A stretch of DNA of 64,000 nucleotides, from contig JAXRKN010000045.1 of NCBI GenBank assembly GCA_038502055.1, forward strand, positions 3,494,501-3,558,500, written 5' to 3'. The notes beneath the pieces were generated by a model. That model was not told the DNA's origin. It did not search any database and worked only from the letters and a program-made list of their open reading frames with translations. The position numbers were made by a program, and so were the translations under genes. Origin of the DNA: Tanytarsus gracilentus. Lineage: Eukaryota; Arthropoda; Insecta; Diptera; Chironomidae. Positions 47,201 to 60,468 of the stretch are shown in pieces. Position 1 is the stretch's first letter. Each line of letters opens with the position of its first letter.

Positions 47201-49555
47201 GAATTTGTTTTAAATATAGTTTAAAAAAATTTTGTACCTGTCAAATGTTTAAAAACGAGTATTTCCAATAAACTTATTCATTTTCTAAGCAACCTCACAA
47301 AATATATTTCAATAAATTTTAAACTCAATTACGTTATTCAATCCTAAAGTATACCTTTCGAAATATTTCTGAGAAATTGACACTCTAGTAAATATTATAA
47401 ATCCTAATAGACATTTTTGTGGGTGTTTTGTATTTTTAAAATTCAATTTCTTAACTTTTTAGTGCACGTGTGGGCGTCACTCAGAAAAAAGGATGACAGA
47501 TGATACCTTTCACACTTTTTGTGTAGGCTTGATAAAAATAGAAATTTTACAAAGAGCACCTTAAATTGCTGTCTCATAATTCTGCCACATCATCTTTGAA
47601 TGAAAGCGAAAAAAGGTTCAAAAATTTTTCGGTAAAGTTTGAGGAACTAAGAAAAGACATTTCCTTGTGTACTCACTAAATAAAGTTTATAAATTAAAGA
47701 GCCAAAATAAAGTTTGATATCAAGCATTTTTCTTCTTTTCAGCATCTGCGAAGAATATCACACCGAAGATGCTGCTGAACTGATATCAACTGAAAAAGAA
47801 ATGCCTCAGCAACAGTAAAAAATTGCTGTAAGAAAAACTTTTATTATGCCATCAAATTATGACATTTTTCTTCCCGCTTTTGCTTCGAGGCTTTCGCAAC
47901 TAATACATTCAAGAATATTCATAGAGGCAGCATAAAAATATGATAAAGGAATGCTGTTAAGGCGTATGAAAAATTTTAATCTAGTTGACGTAAAGTCACT
48001 CAAAAAACTTGAAAGCGGTTATGGTTTGGTGGGGTAATAAAGAGTGACAGGGTAGGATATTTTGATTTATGTTAATAACTTTTTTAAAATTTCATGTTTA
48101 ATCTAAGATTTAATTAGTGTTAATCTTTAATCTGAGATTTAATTTATTTTAATTTTTAATCTGAGATTTAATTTATTTTAATCGTGTATTTAAATTATTT
48201 TTTTTTCTCACTCTTGGAAATCATAATTCCGCAAAATGAATTTAAAAGTGATCTGAGTAAGCATCAACGGTGTTGCAAGACATTTTAAATATTTTTTAAG
48301 CTTCTATCGCACGAATGACGCTTCAACCATATACACATGGCATTGAGAATTTAATGTTGTAAATGCTTTTTAATGAATTTTCCCATAACAGCAAATTTTT
48401 CACATACATACAGATGAGAGCTATGATTGAAATATAAATTGAAAAAATTCTTCTTTTAATGTGCTTCAATCGATTTCTTTCATTAGAAAAGGATGCGAAA
48501 GAGGCGATGGGAGGGAAAGAGTTTTATTGACGGTACATCGAAGAAATATGATAGAATTATAATGAGTTTTACACAGCAAAGGAGTGTTAAGTCTGAATTC
48601 TTAATCTTAATTTTTTTAACCTAATAAATTTTTGAGTTTGTTATTAATTATTTTATTGAATACTTAACCCTTTTAACGACAACCCTTGACTTTATTTCCA
48701 CTTCAACACGTGTTTGCGAAGCTTTTCAATTCAAAATTTACCTTTTTAAAATTCAATTGAATTTTTCGCTCCACATCCATCGTGTTTTTCTTGTTGATCC
48801 ATATTTAAAGCGATTACTTTAAATTCAGGAAAATATCTCTCGCAAATTCTCAAACGCCACACATTTTAATAATCTTCATGTCATTGTACAATTTAATTCT
48901 GCTTTCTTATTTTGAGGCTTTCCAGATGTTAGAAATGATTTATTTGTAATTTTTTAAAATTTATTTACATTCTTACTCCTGGCAATGCTTACAGTCATGG
49001 TTTTAATACCGCATTATACATTTTCCACTTTTCTTTCTTTGCGTCTCACTTTAACGGAAGGAAAAATGCTCCTGATTTATTGCCAGGAATAATGCTGCAT
49101 TTGTTCTTTATTTTGTGCAATAAATCTTAAGCTAAAAGTCATGGTTAGACTGTAAACAACAATGGAAGGTACATTTAAGAAAATTGTTGATGTAAAAAGA
49201 AGAAGATTTGCAACTTTTCGTAACAAAAAAAGGAAAGTTTTGTTCTTTGAACTCTACAGTGAGGAGACATTAGGTTATTAAGTGTTTTATGGGAGATTAA
49301 ATTTTGTAATCTGAGAGGTGAAGTTAATGCAATGACTATAAATTGTTTTGTTAAGTATATTAAATTTTTTAAATCACTTTAAATTTATTTTAAAAATTAA
49401 GTGAATTTTTTAATCTCTCGTCTTATTTCAATATTTTTTGGATATTGTTTTCGGATATCAAGACAAGAGAATTGAATGTGAAGTTGACATGGAGGACATT
49501 GAGGACTTAACAAATAAGAAAAAGCAAAATTGCGAACTTTTTTCTCTTTACATTA
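44273..49555. other. Gene-poor region, part 3
   Basis: 5.3 kb, AT-rich. The longest open frame (45012-45452, 146 codons, plus strand) has no recognisable domain, signal peptide or splice context, and I do not call it a gene. There is a CA microsatellite at about 46146-46161 and a 29-bp tandem repeat at 48098-48185, listed separately. Confidence 0.5.
48098..48185. repeat. 29-bp AT-rich tandem repeat, three copies
   Basis: Three imperfect copies of a unit containing TTTAATCTGAGATTTAAT; the TCTRAG core recurs at 48102, 48131 and 48160. Low-complexity AT-rich minisatellite. Confidence 0.75.
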
Positions 49556-51747
49556 AAAGCTACAATTTTCTCTTCGATTATTTCGGCTGATTGAACTCTT
49601 GTGATTATTACTGCTTTCATTATTGTTTGAATTGAACAATTGATTTCTGAAATGGATTTTGGGAGAAGATTTTCAGCTATCGAATAAATGTCGATTAAGG
49701 CAGAAAAAAATCATTTCCAATTTCCATCTTTTTTCATTACAATAATCATCGAATGGTTCAAATCTTTGAATTGAATGACGAAGCATGAATTGTGATTTGT
49801 TTGTTTTGTGGCATTGAAAGAGATCAAAAATATTTTCGACATCACAAAATTATTCGAAGGACTTCAAATTGAAAATTTTGAATCAAGTTTTCACTGAATA
49901 ATTTTTTATTTACTAAAAGTTCCACAATGACTTCACCAGTTCAATTTGCAGAGCTTGAAAAAGGAGCAATTGATAAAATTTTGCGTGAGAAAATTGAAAA
50001 ATGTTTCCGGACGAAAAGTTATTCAAGAATGAGAAAGTCAAGCGTTGGACAGAGACGATAAGTCGCGAATGTTTGCGTGATTTAACGAAACTTCAAAAGC
50101 CTTACAAATTCATCGTTTCGTGCTGCATCAATCAACGGACTGGCGGTTCTCTCATCCAGCATTCCTCATGCTATGCCGATCCAGTTCGTGACATCATTAC
50201 AACAATTCATTGGAAAAATGACTTTACACACTGCATTTTGACCGTTTACGCGTTGACATTATTCTGAAATTTATTGAATTATAAAATCCACAAATTAAAT
50301 AAAATTTCAAAAATATTTCACAAATATGTGCGAAAAAAACCAGGACAATCCAATCAGTCATTTTGTCACTCATAATCGTGTTAGCATTTTGGCTAATTTT
50401 TCATTTTCCTGCTTTTGTCTTTTTCCACTGCAAATATGTGCATGTGATTGTGTGCCATGCCTACCTCCAGTCTGGTCATGCTGCTGCAAACATTTTCCAT
50501 CTGTGCTTTTCGTATTTTCATTTCATTTCGATGGGGCGTTATCGGTGGTGGTGTGGCTTTAATTGCAATCTATTGCCATTCAGACTAAATTCGTGTGTCC
50601 TCGATGTGGTTGTCGATGATGCGAACAGTGTGAGAGAAATAAATTAAATTTGCTATAATTAGCAGGCAGAAAATTTCAACAATAAAATCGGAATCGATTT
50701 ATGGAAGCACAAAAAAGTCATTTGGAATTGCACAAATTGTCTCGCTAAACTCAATTAACAGCTTTTACTTAATTCATGAATTCATTTTTGTTTTCGCTGC
50801 ATTTAAAAAATTAAAATCATGCAAAAATTTAAAAAACTTTTCTCGAGAGAACAAAATTAGTCAAATTATGTCGTCGAGTGACATCGTACATAGCACAAAG
50901 TGCCATAATGATGATGATTGCATGAGATTTTCCATGATTTTCAACTTACTTTGTGTCACGGCTTCATTTTGAAAATTTTGCACAATGTGAAACTGAAAAT
51001 TATCCACAACTCGAGTTGCTGAACTGCTGCGAGTAAATTAATGGTTGAATTTTAGTTTTTAATTGCTCACACAACCCGCAAAAGCAGCATCAGTAGTTGA
51101 ACATTAAGAAAAAGAAGAAGACAAACAAGCAACATCATCGAGCTATGCTTTTTGGTGTCAGTCGCTATGGCACACGGAGTCTCAGTTGTTCTTGTGGCTT
51201 TGCGTTAAATTTCCTTCCAACTTTTCTTTACTTGAAGAAATTTTTCTTCTTTTTTAATCAAAAATCGCATTTTAAACATTTTCATGCATGACTTGCGATG
51301 CGTCGAGTTGAGATTCAGATAAACATTGAAGAAGGTCATAAAAGGATAAAATTTATGTCTTCGAATATAAAAAATGTCCATAAAGTGATTGAAAATATTT
51401 TCGCATTTTATGTGACTCAATTTTTGAAATAAAATGAAAAAGAATAAAAATTTATTACTGAATAAAAATATTTTCAATTAATTTTTTGCTAATTTTCTCA
51501 TTTGAATAAATTTTCATTGAGTTGGAAAATCTTCAAGAGCAGCAAAAACTGTTTTAGCTTCATTTTCTGGCAATTTTCGTGATGAAATCGAGTAGAAAAT
51601 TTTCACTTTTTCCATCGAGATTCGAAAAGTTCATTTGCTAGTTTGAATTGTTTTAGAACTTACATCCAAGTTGAAAATGCAATTCAAAAGGGAAAATTTT
51701 TACGAAAAATAAATGGGAAATTTATGTCACCGCATATAAATTTTACC
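49556..51747 (+). repeat. Inverted duplicate block, inner pair, left copy
   Basis: About 2.2 kb matching the reverse complement of 57331-59493. Homology starts near AAAGCTACAATTTTCTC and runs, with small indels and substitutions, past the Tctex-like frame. It is patchy after about 51626 and resumes for TTTATGTCACCGCATATAAA up to 51747. Identity looks to be in the mid to high nineties by eye, lowest just upstream of the Tctex ATG. A count needs an alignment. Confidence 0.9.
49927..50267 (+). pseudogene. Tctex-type dynein light chain copy, frameshifted
   Basis: Plus-strand copy of the gene at 58781-59122. It starts identically at ATG 49927 (MTSPVQFAELEKGAIDKI), but after KIEKC the sequence reads TGTTTCCGGACG where the intact copy has TGTTTTGCAGACG: one base short plus neighbouring changes, so the frame is lost. 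The remaining ~85 codons (from 50001) stay open and match the intact copy residue for residue (EKLFKNEKVKRWTETISREC to VYALTLF). Either a young pseudogene or a base-call error at a T run; the clustered substitutions favour a real mutation. Confidence 0.8.
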
Positions 51748-54700
51748 TTTTTTCTATTTCAACACTCTTTCCTAAGGCATTGATTTTGTTTATTGTACAA
51801 CCCGAGTGAGGAAGGAAATTTATTCAACGAGGTGATTGAAAAAGGGATAAATTTATTCCTCATCAAACCCTTTCAGTCAGAACTCTTCCGCACTTTAACA
51901 AAAAAAGTAGGTTTTTATATATTTTGTCAAACCATTCAATTTTCAAGCCAGACGCCAAAAACAACAATTAATATTTGATTCACATTTCATTTGTTGCTCT
52001 CGCTCAACATGTCACCATGGGCTTTGAAAGTGAGACAACATGTTGACAGCTTGCCACTCCCAATAACTTTCATATCGAGAAATTTTTTTTGCTGGTCAAT
52101 ATCGAATGGGAAAAAACACCTTTGATATAATTTTTTTTGCGATGTTTGAAATCTATGTTTAATTGTTTATGAGACATTTTCGACATGGTGGATTTTTTTG
52201 ATGATGTTTTCATTATAAATTTTGGAACCATGACAAACTTTCTGTTAAAAATATCATAAAACACTGTTAAGTCAATATTATAAAAGATTTATTTGATGTC
52301 CCCTATCCAAAAATCTCATATCGAATTTAAATTAACAAAGTTTTTCGAAAACAAAATTTTTATCTTCCATCTTTTCTCTTTCATGTGACGAATGAGTAGA
52401 TGAGCTATGCTTGAAAGTTTTTTTTTCTCGTTTTCTCTCTCTCATTTAGATTTCCATCAGCAACATGATAAATTTCGACAGCAGGCAGCAACTGTGGGGC
52501 CCATTTTTCTCCACTTTTGTACCATAAATCACTCGAGTTTTTTTTTATAAACTTCTAATGGACATTAAAATAAAGTTCATCACCTTTTTCTCTTATGCAG
52601 GAAACTTTTCATCTTATTCTCTTTGAGAGGAAAATGGTTTTTAAAAAAAGAAGAGGAGGGAGGCCAATGGTGGATTGGGACTAACAATTTGAATGAAAAA
52701 TGCCGAAACCTTTTTTTACTGTGCGAGGGATTCTCTTTTTATCGTTACTTTGTAATCAATTTCATTCGAAAGAAATTTTCTTTTCAACTTTTTTTCTCGC
52801 TCCCCTTGACCTTTCTCGTCTCGACTCCTCTGAACCGCCGCATGGATACAGATACATTCGACTTTTTGCTCTGAAAATGAATCGAATCGAGAAACATTAT
52901 TTTAAGAAGCTCATTGAAGATAATTTACGAAATGTTTTCGTAATGTGAGGCGATAAGATGAAAATCCTCATTTCCATTGCCCTATTACCATCGATTTCCC
53001 ATCATGTATATTTTTCACATTCACATTTACTTCATTGATAATGCTCGTCCATGAATACATCGATGATGTACGTTAATGTCTTCCTTCGGAAATTGGGGTT
53101 TGAACTTTTTAATGAAAATTTCAATAAATTTTTCGATCTCTCAAGGGTGAAACATTAAACCATTAGACCATCCATTACACGACTTACCAGTAAGTTTCTT
53201 ATCTCATCACCGACACCGACTCTATACCACATTACATGCACATCTAGTGTCTTCGCAAAAATTAATTTATATCCTCGTGTGTCCGTCGGTGTGAAATGAA
53301 AATAAATTTTCGATATCATCTCCGGCATCCTGAATGAACCTTTTAGTGCTACTTTCGTCTTTCTCCCTCGGTGTTCATAATGAATTGCCATCTGACACTT
53401 CATTTTCATGTTATTAAGTAAGTCTAACTGTGCACACATACAATATACATTTTTTTCTCCATGTCATGATGATGGTTATGATGATGACAATGATGCTTCA
53501 AGACATAGCAATCGTGCTATTACGATGGTGTTGTACGTGGCTAATTGGAATAGGAACACATGGCACGAGAAAAAGAAAGATAGACACAGAGATTTCAAAA
53601 TTCATTGTGTGGTAATTTGCTGTTAGAAAGAGGGTGAATGGGTTTGGACACTTGATTTTCATTTATTCGTAAATTTATTGAATTTTTATTATTTTCTTTC
53701 CGTTCCACCCCTTAAAAACTTAAAAAGGGGATAAAGAAAATCTTTTATTCCTCAAGCATCCCTTTCCCTCATCATAAATCGATTTTCCACACCTTGCAGC
53801 GCAATCTTTTTTACATATCTTCATGTAAATGTCATAACTCATATTAAATGATAAAGGCAAAATGCGAGTGAGAATAAACGAAAACAAAAGCAAAAACCCA
53901 TTTTGGCTTTTTTTATATCATTTCACTCTCGTATGTTGTTATACAAGCGTATTTCACATATAAATTCAATTTTTCCCTCACGACCCATCAAAAGCGAAAA
54001 AAGCTGAAAATTTATGCAAGATACAATTTCATATTTTTTTCAGCATATATATATATTTCGCTCGCAGTCAGGGGAGAGCCGACGCGAAATTAGCAACATA
54101 AAAAAATATGAGTACAAAGGGAAAGCTTGAAAGAAGAAGAAGAAGCTAAAAATATTTTTCTCCTTTAACCTCACGCTATCATGAAAAGTGCTTTTGAGTG
54201 TGGGGTGTGCAGAAAAAAAGCAAGAGACATGAATTATTTATGAAGGATGATTTTTGTCGTTAAAAAAAGAGAAAGAATTTAGATTGCGAAATCAATTTTG
54301 TTCATTTTTAAGAAGAGCGTTGGGGAGTTTACGATTAGGATAATCGTTAAAGAAAAAAAATTCATTTTTTGCGCATAATTTTTATTTGTGAATATTTTAA
54401 ATTGAGGTTAAATTATTTGGAAATAATTTTTTATGATGGATAAAATGTGATAATGAACTGGTTTGACGGTAATTGACGGGATTGACTTAATTTAGCTGAA
54501 TTTAAGATATAAATGAGGGAAGTAATTTTTTTTACAATAATTTGGGAATAAATTTAAATAAATTGTGAAACATTAATGAAGTCAACATCCTCTTTAAATT
54601 AAAAGATCCCTTAAATTTACTCAGAAGGTTCTTTTTTAACTCGTTCGCAAAATATTTTCGCTCCAAAATTAAACCGGCTTTAATCCAATAAAGAAAAGCT

Positions 54701-57330
54701 CTTTTAAGGGTTCCATCATCCCATAGAATATGGGATCTAACTTTTTAATATACGAAACCTCTCAAAGGCAATCTTCTCTTCCATCACCTGATACTCCATA
54801 CATAAATTCATTTACGAAGAAAGTCATGACAATGAATTCATTTTAACCACCACTTACCAATTACTTTCTGCATCTCCTCACAAAATTGAAGGGAGGAAGA
54901 ACACTTTAAATAAAATTCCTTTAAATAGTTAATGCAAATTGTCCATATCTTTCATCAATGTGCTCTTCTCCCTTCCTAATCATTCTCTCCTTTGTTCCAA
55001 TGCCAAATTCATTCCAACATCGAAAATCATCGAGATCGAAATCGCATGCGTGAGATGAGAAATTTCCACGAGAGAGAAAATATTTCTGTTTTCCTTTTTC
55101 ACGTGAGATTTTCTCGTTATAGAGAAAAAAGTTCTTTCGACAATGTGTTTTTGTGTGTAACGTTGGAGATTCTTAAAGAGGATTTTTTAAGGTTAGCAAC
55201 AGACAACCGAGTGTTTTTTTTAATCTCCATGAGTTGACGATGAAAATTTATTTTTTCCAAAATGTCCGAAAGTGGAACAAAGTTAAAAAATTAATTTAAT
55301 AAAACTTTTATGATTTGTAGCTCGGCTATTTAATTTTTTAGTAATATTATTTTGAAATATAAATTTAGCTGTGTCATCATAGTAAATAGTAAAATTCACA
55401 AATCGCTTTCAGTTATTTCCGGATGACACTGAATTTTTAGAGTTCAAACATATTTCATCAGCTTTTCTCCATGAATAATTTCGACTGTGACAACTTGATA
55501 ACCTAAAAATAAATTAACGCTGTTTCACATATAACAAACATAAAATTTTCATAAATGCAATTTTTCGAAAAATATAAAAACTCATCGCGATGCACATTTT
55601 TTTCACATCCCAATTCTCGCCACAATAAATTTCCATTAATTAATTATCATCGCTCTATGCACACTATAGAGTGCACATCGCAGCATTGCGAAAAAAATGC
55701 ACGGCAGCAGCTATAAGCACATTATATAAAGTTATCAATAATGATACACCATGCATACATTCATTGCGCTCTCTCACTCACTCGATGTGCCGTCAAAATG
55801 TATTTAAATTTATTCAGCTGGCGAATTTTTTTCATGCGCTCTCATATTTTCATTTTGCTGTATGTCCATGCACCGGGCATGCAAAAAAGTGTATACAAGA
55901 ATCGCTTTTTAAAATTCTACATTTTTTACCTCCCCTGAATCACCGTTCAACTGGATATAACTGAAACTGCATATATATTGAGAATCTATAGACAAACCCG
56001 ACTGAGAGCTGAGTTGGAGGTAAAGCAATGCATTGGTGCACAGAGAGAAACAATTTTTTCGATATCATTCAGAGAAAAACTATTTTTTTCATGCTCTTCA
56101 TTCGCTTTTCAAAAAAAGGCATATATACATGAATTATTTGCATTCACACTGGCTAGTTCCATGCCATTGCTATGCTACGAGGGATGTGTGTGTATTCTTT
56201 GAGGCCTTTTATGATGCACTAAAAATAATCATCGTAAACGAGTGTTATGGATCTCAATGAACGATTAAGAGAAATCCTTTTTTTATTATTTCTTAGATCA
56301 ATTTTTTTAAATTTTTTTGTATCAAAATTAAAAAAATTCATTTTCAAACCATCGACGTCATTTCTAATTTCAATTTTCAAACTTTTTTTTTCGCTCGGTT
56401 GAAAGTTAAAATTTTATGAATCGCATGAACTGCTCTAAGCTTCATACATGTGAGACTCAAATGTGTGCGCATGGAAAAAAGTGCACATAGAAAGTTTTTA
56501 TCGTCATCAGCGAGGAAAAAGGTCAATTCGAATTAAGCCTCAGGATGGCTTTTGGTCTCGATATTTGGTGACGGTTTTTATACTTTTGACTACAAAAGCA
56601 TTTCTAATGGACAAAACATGACTTTTTATTATTATTCCATTCGAAGTTGTCTGCCATGTGTGATTCATGATGGGATTAAAATACTTCATAATTTCACGAT
56701 AGAAATTCCATGTCGCGAGCAATAATTTCATTTATGTCGTACATGTTCATTCGTTATGAGTATGGCAGCCGTACAATGGAAGAGCGATGAGAACATTCAA
56801 ATGATGACACAGATTGTGCTTTCATGTTCATCCGATTTTTTTACGAGCAGCATTCCATTACATCGAGAACAATAACAGGAGAGAGTTTTTTTAGAATTAT
56901 GTTCTATGAAAATCTCACTGAATGGAAATTGAATGCTCATAAAAACTTGCTTATGCTTATGTAAAAAATGTTTTAATTGGAATTTCTTTGTATGCATTGT
57001 ATTAAGGATAAAATTTGAGAATTCTGAACCAAATTTGTTAAAAAGAATTTTTTTAAAGAGTTGAAAATATTTTTGAAGAGGATTTAAAAATTTTTCCCAA
57101 CCAGCAAAAAATAAACTGATAATTTAATTCCATATTAAAGCTCTCCTAAAACTTTTTCTCATGTCCCATTTGCCTTATGCAAAATCTCATCGTAAATAAC
57201 CTTCTTTACATTTTTGATAAGCACACAAACTGAGAAGGTAAAAATATTTCAAATGCCATGAATGTTTCTTTGCAGCATGATTGCATAAAATGTTTCTTCT
57301 TAACATTTGCAAGTCAGAGCAGGTAAGCAT
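51748..57330. other. Spacer between the inner inverted duplicates
   Basis: 5.6 kb, AT-rich and single-copy within the window as far as I can see. A (TA)n run at about 54043-54056 sits beside a small GC-rich patch. No gene, RNA or transposon signature recognised; open frames reach only about 97 codons and lack any family resemblance. Confidence 0.5.
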
Positions 57331-59493
57331 AAAATTTATATGCGGTGACATAAATTTTCCATTTATTTTTTGCATTCTGAGTGCATTTTGAATTTTATTT
57401 GAATTGCTAATAAAAATTTAGATGATAATTTTTGAATCTCGATGAAAAAAGTGAAAATTTTCTACTCGATTTCATCACGAAAATTGCCAGAAAATGAAGA
57501 TAAAAAAGTTTTTGCTGCTCTTGAAGATTTTCCAACTCAATGAAAATTTATTCAAATGAGAAAATTAGCAAAAAATTAATTGAAAATCTTTTTACTCAGT
57601 AATAAATTTTTATTCCTTTTCATTTTATTTCAAAAATTGAGTCACATAAAATGCGAAAATATTTTCAATCACTTTATGGACATTTTTTATATTCGAAGAC
57701 ATAAATTTTATCCTTTTATGACCTTCTTCAATGTTTATCTGAATCTCAACTCGACGCATCGCAAGTCATGCATGAAAATGTTTAAAATGCGATTTTTGAT
57801 TAAAAAAGAAGAAAAATTTCTTCAAGTAAAGAAAAGTTGGAAGGAAATTTAACGAAAAGCCACAAGAACAACTGAGACTCCGTGTGCCATAGCGACTGAC
57901 ACCAAAAAGCATAGCTCGATGATGTTGCTTGTTTGTCTTCTTCTTTTTCTTAATGTTCAACTACTGATGCTGCTTTTGCGGGTTGTGTGAGCAATTAAAA
58001 ACTAAAATTCAACCATTAATTTACTCGCAGCAGTTCAGCAACTCGAGTTGTGGATAATTTTCAGTTTCACATTGTGCAAAATTTTCAAAATGAAGCCGTG
58101 ACACAAAGTAAGTTGAAAATCATGGAAAATCTCATGCAATCATCATCATTATGGCACTTTGTGCTATGTACAGATGTCACTCGACGACATAATTTGACTA
58201 ATTTTGTTCTCTCGTGAAAGTTTTTTTAAATTTTTGCATGATTTTAATTTTTTAAATGCAGCGAAAACAAAAATGAATTCATGAATTAAGTGAAAGCTGT
58301 TAATTGAGTTTAGCGAGACAATTTGTGCAATTCCAAATGACTTTTTTGTGCTTCCATAAATCGATTCCGATTTTATTGTTGAAATTTTCTGCCTGCTAAT
58401 TATAGCAAATTTAATTTATTTCTCTCACACTGTTCGCATCATCGACAACCACATCGAGGACACACGAATTTAGTCTGAATGGCAATAGATTGCAATTAAA
58501 GCCACACCACCACCAATAACGCCCCATCGAAATGAAATGAAAATACGAAAAGCACAGATGGAAAATGTTTGCAGCAGCATGACCAGACTGGAGGTAGGCA
58601 TGGCACACAATCACATGCACATATTTGCAGTGGAAAAAGACAAAAGCAGGAAAATGAAAAATTAGCCAAAATGCTAACACGATTATGAGTGACAAAATGA
58701 CTGATTGGATTGTCCTGGTTTTTTTCGCACATATTTGTTGAAATTTTATTTAATTTGTGGATTTTATAATTCAATAAATTTCAGAATAATGTCAACGCGT
58801 AAACGGTCAAAATGCAGTGTGTAAAGTCATTTTTCCAATGAATTGTTGTAATGATGTCACGAACTGGATCGGCATAGCATGAGGAATGCTGGATGAGAGA
58901 ACCGCCAGTCCGTTGATTGATGCAGCACGAAACGATGAATTTGTAAGGCTTTTGAAGTTTCGTTAAATCACGCAAACATTCGCGACTTATCGTCTCAGTC
59001 CAACGCTTGACTTTCTCATTCTTAAATAACTTTTCGTCTGCAAAACATTTTTCAATTTTCTCACGCAAAATTTTATCAATTGCTCCTTTTTCAAGCTCTG
59101 CAAATTGAACTGGTGAAGTCATTTTGAATCTTGAAGTGAATAAAAAATTATTCAGTGAAAACTTGATTGAAAATTTTCAAAAAATTCAATTCGAATAATT
59201 TTGTGATTTCAACAATATTTTTTCATGTCTTTCAATGCCACAAAACAAACAAATCACAATTCATGCTTCGTCATTCAATTCAAAGATTTGAACCATTCGA
59301 TGATTATTGTAATGAAAAAAGATGGAAATTGGAAATGATTTTTTTCTGCCTTAATCGACATTTATTCGATAGCTGAAAATCTTCTCCGAAAATCCATTAC
59401 AGAAATCAATTGTTCAATTCAAACAATAATGAAAGCAGTAATAATCACAAGAGTTCAATCAGCCGAAATAATCGAAGAGAAAATTGTAGCTTT
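57331..59493 (-). repeat. Inverted duplicate block, inner pair, right copy
   Basis: Reverse-complement partner of 49556-51747, carrying the intact Tctex-type gene. Boundaries: AAAATTTATATGCGGTGACA at 57331 and GTAGCTTT at about 59493. Confidence 0.9.
58781..59122 (-). CDS. Tctex-type dynein light chain (DYNLT family)
   Basis: Single-exon minus-strand gene of 113 aa, the usual length of Tctex1/DYNLT light chains (about 111-116), which bind dynein intermediate chain and cargo adaptors. Visible family features: an N-terminal helical region (FAELEKGAIDKILREKIEKC), the second helix WTETISRECLRDLTK, then the highly typical LQKPYKFIVSCCINQRTG strand and SSCYADP, and the last strands TIHWKNDFTHCILTVYALTLF. 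It differs from Dlc90F orthologues in carrying PVRDIITTIHW where SCTVRWEN is usual, so it is a divergent paralogue; insects commonly have testis-specific Tctex paralogues. Intronless, compatible with a retrogene origin. It lies in the right arm of the 2.2-kb inverted duplication; its twin at 49927 is frameshifted. Confidence 0.8.
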   Translation of the reverse strand: MTSPVQFAELEKGAIDKILREKIEKCFADEKLFKNEKVKRWTETISRECLRDLTKLQKPYKFIVSCCINQRTGGSLIQHSSCYADPVRDIITTIHWKNDFTHCILTVYALTLF

Positions 59494-59865
59494 GACTTTT
59501 GCCGTTTGAATTTCGTGATTTAGCAAAAAATTGTAAATCCACAAAAATAGCAAAAAAGATTTAATAAAACCCAAGGGCGGATGTTCAATTATTTTATTTT
59601 TGTCGACAGAGACATAAAATATTTTTTTTATACGTCCATTAAATTTTAATTTTCAACATCATTCTTTGGCTTGAATCCTTTTTCTAGAAAGAACTTTAAA
59701 GGGTTGCTCCATAGCGGCTCTAAAATTTTTTGATTGACAGTGAGATTTTTTTAAGGTAATCAAGCAAATGCAAACGCATAAAATCTTTTTAGATTGAATA
59801 AAATGCAAACAATCCTGAATGATTTTTTATGCCAACGACTTTGAAAAATTTCAGACTTCCTTTAT
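59494..59865. other. Junction sequence between the two right-hand duplicate blocks
   Basis: About 370 bp with no counterpart found in the left arm, where the equivalent interval (40970-49555) is 8.6 kb. It contains a stretch less AT-rich than the flanks (AAGGGTTGCTCCATAGCGGC, near 59698) and no recognisable gene. Confidence 0.6.
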
Positions 59866-60468
59866 TGATGATGACAACAAAGAATTTTTCGATTTCCACC
59901 GCATGCATAAATTTCTTCATCTTTCTCTTCTCAATCGATTTGTCTTCCTCTCTTCGAAAACTTTTTTCTTCATCTTTCTTCTCTTATTACTCGATTTCCC
60001 TTGCCATGCCTGGCTGTGCCATCGAAGTTTGAGTTTACAGCAAAGGAAATTGCAGGATTTTTCTCAATATCGCTCGCTTCATACATCATTTGAAAATATG
60101 GAGAGAGATTTTTCATAATTCTAAATGCTGAGATACTGTTTGTGGCCTGAATGCTCTCAATATTGCCGTTGGCATTGCTTATTGTTGTGGTCTCGACTAC
60201 AATGACTATGCTGATGATGATGGCGGGATTGTGAATGGTAAGAAAATTGCGAGCCATAATTTTCCGCATCAACTAATCGACGACAATTTATGCTGATCAT
60301 CGTCATCATCGCATCTGCTGACTGTCTTCACCACTCTTATCCTTCTTGATTACAAATTGCGGAAATTTCTCTTCAAATGTGGAAAATTTAATTTTTTTAT
60401 CAGCGTTACTGCGAATGAATTCAAGAGTGCAACTTGCAACGACCCAAAATGAGAAAATTTTCCATTAA
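59866..60468 (-). repeat. Inverted duplicate block, outer pair, right copy
   Basis: Reverse-complement partner of 40371-40969. Carries the same ~90-codon open frame (minus strand, ending here about 10 codons later because GACTAG in the left copy is GGCAAG). No function inferred. Confidence 0.85.

Noticed and set aside
51097..51477. Frames of 64-94 codons repeated in both inner duplicate blocks
   Set aside because: They are mirrored only because the DNA is duplicated; overlapping frames on both strands are equally open.
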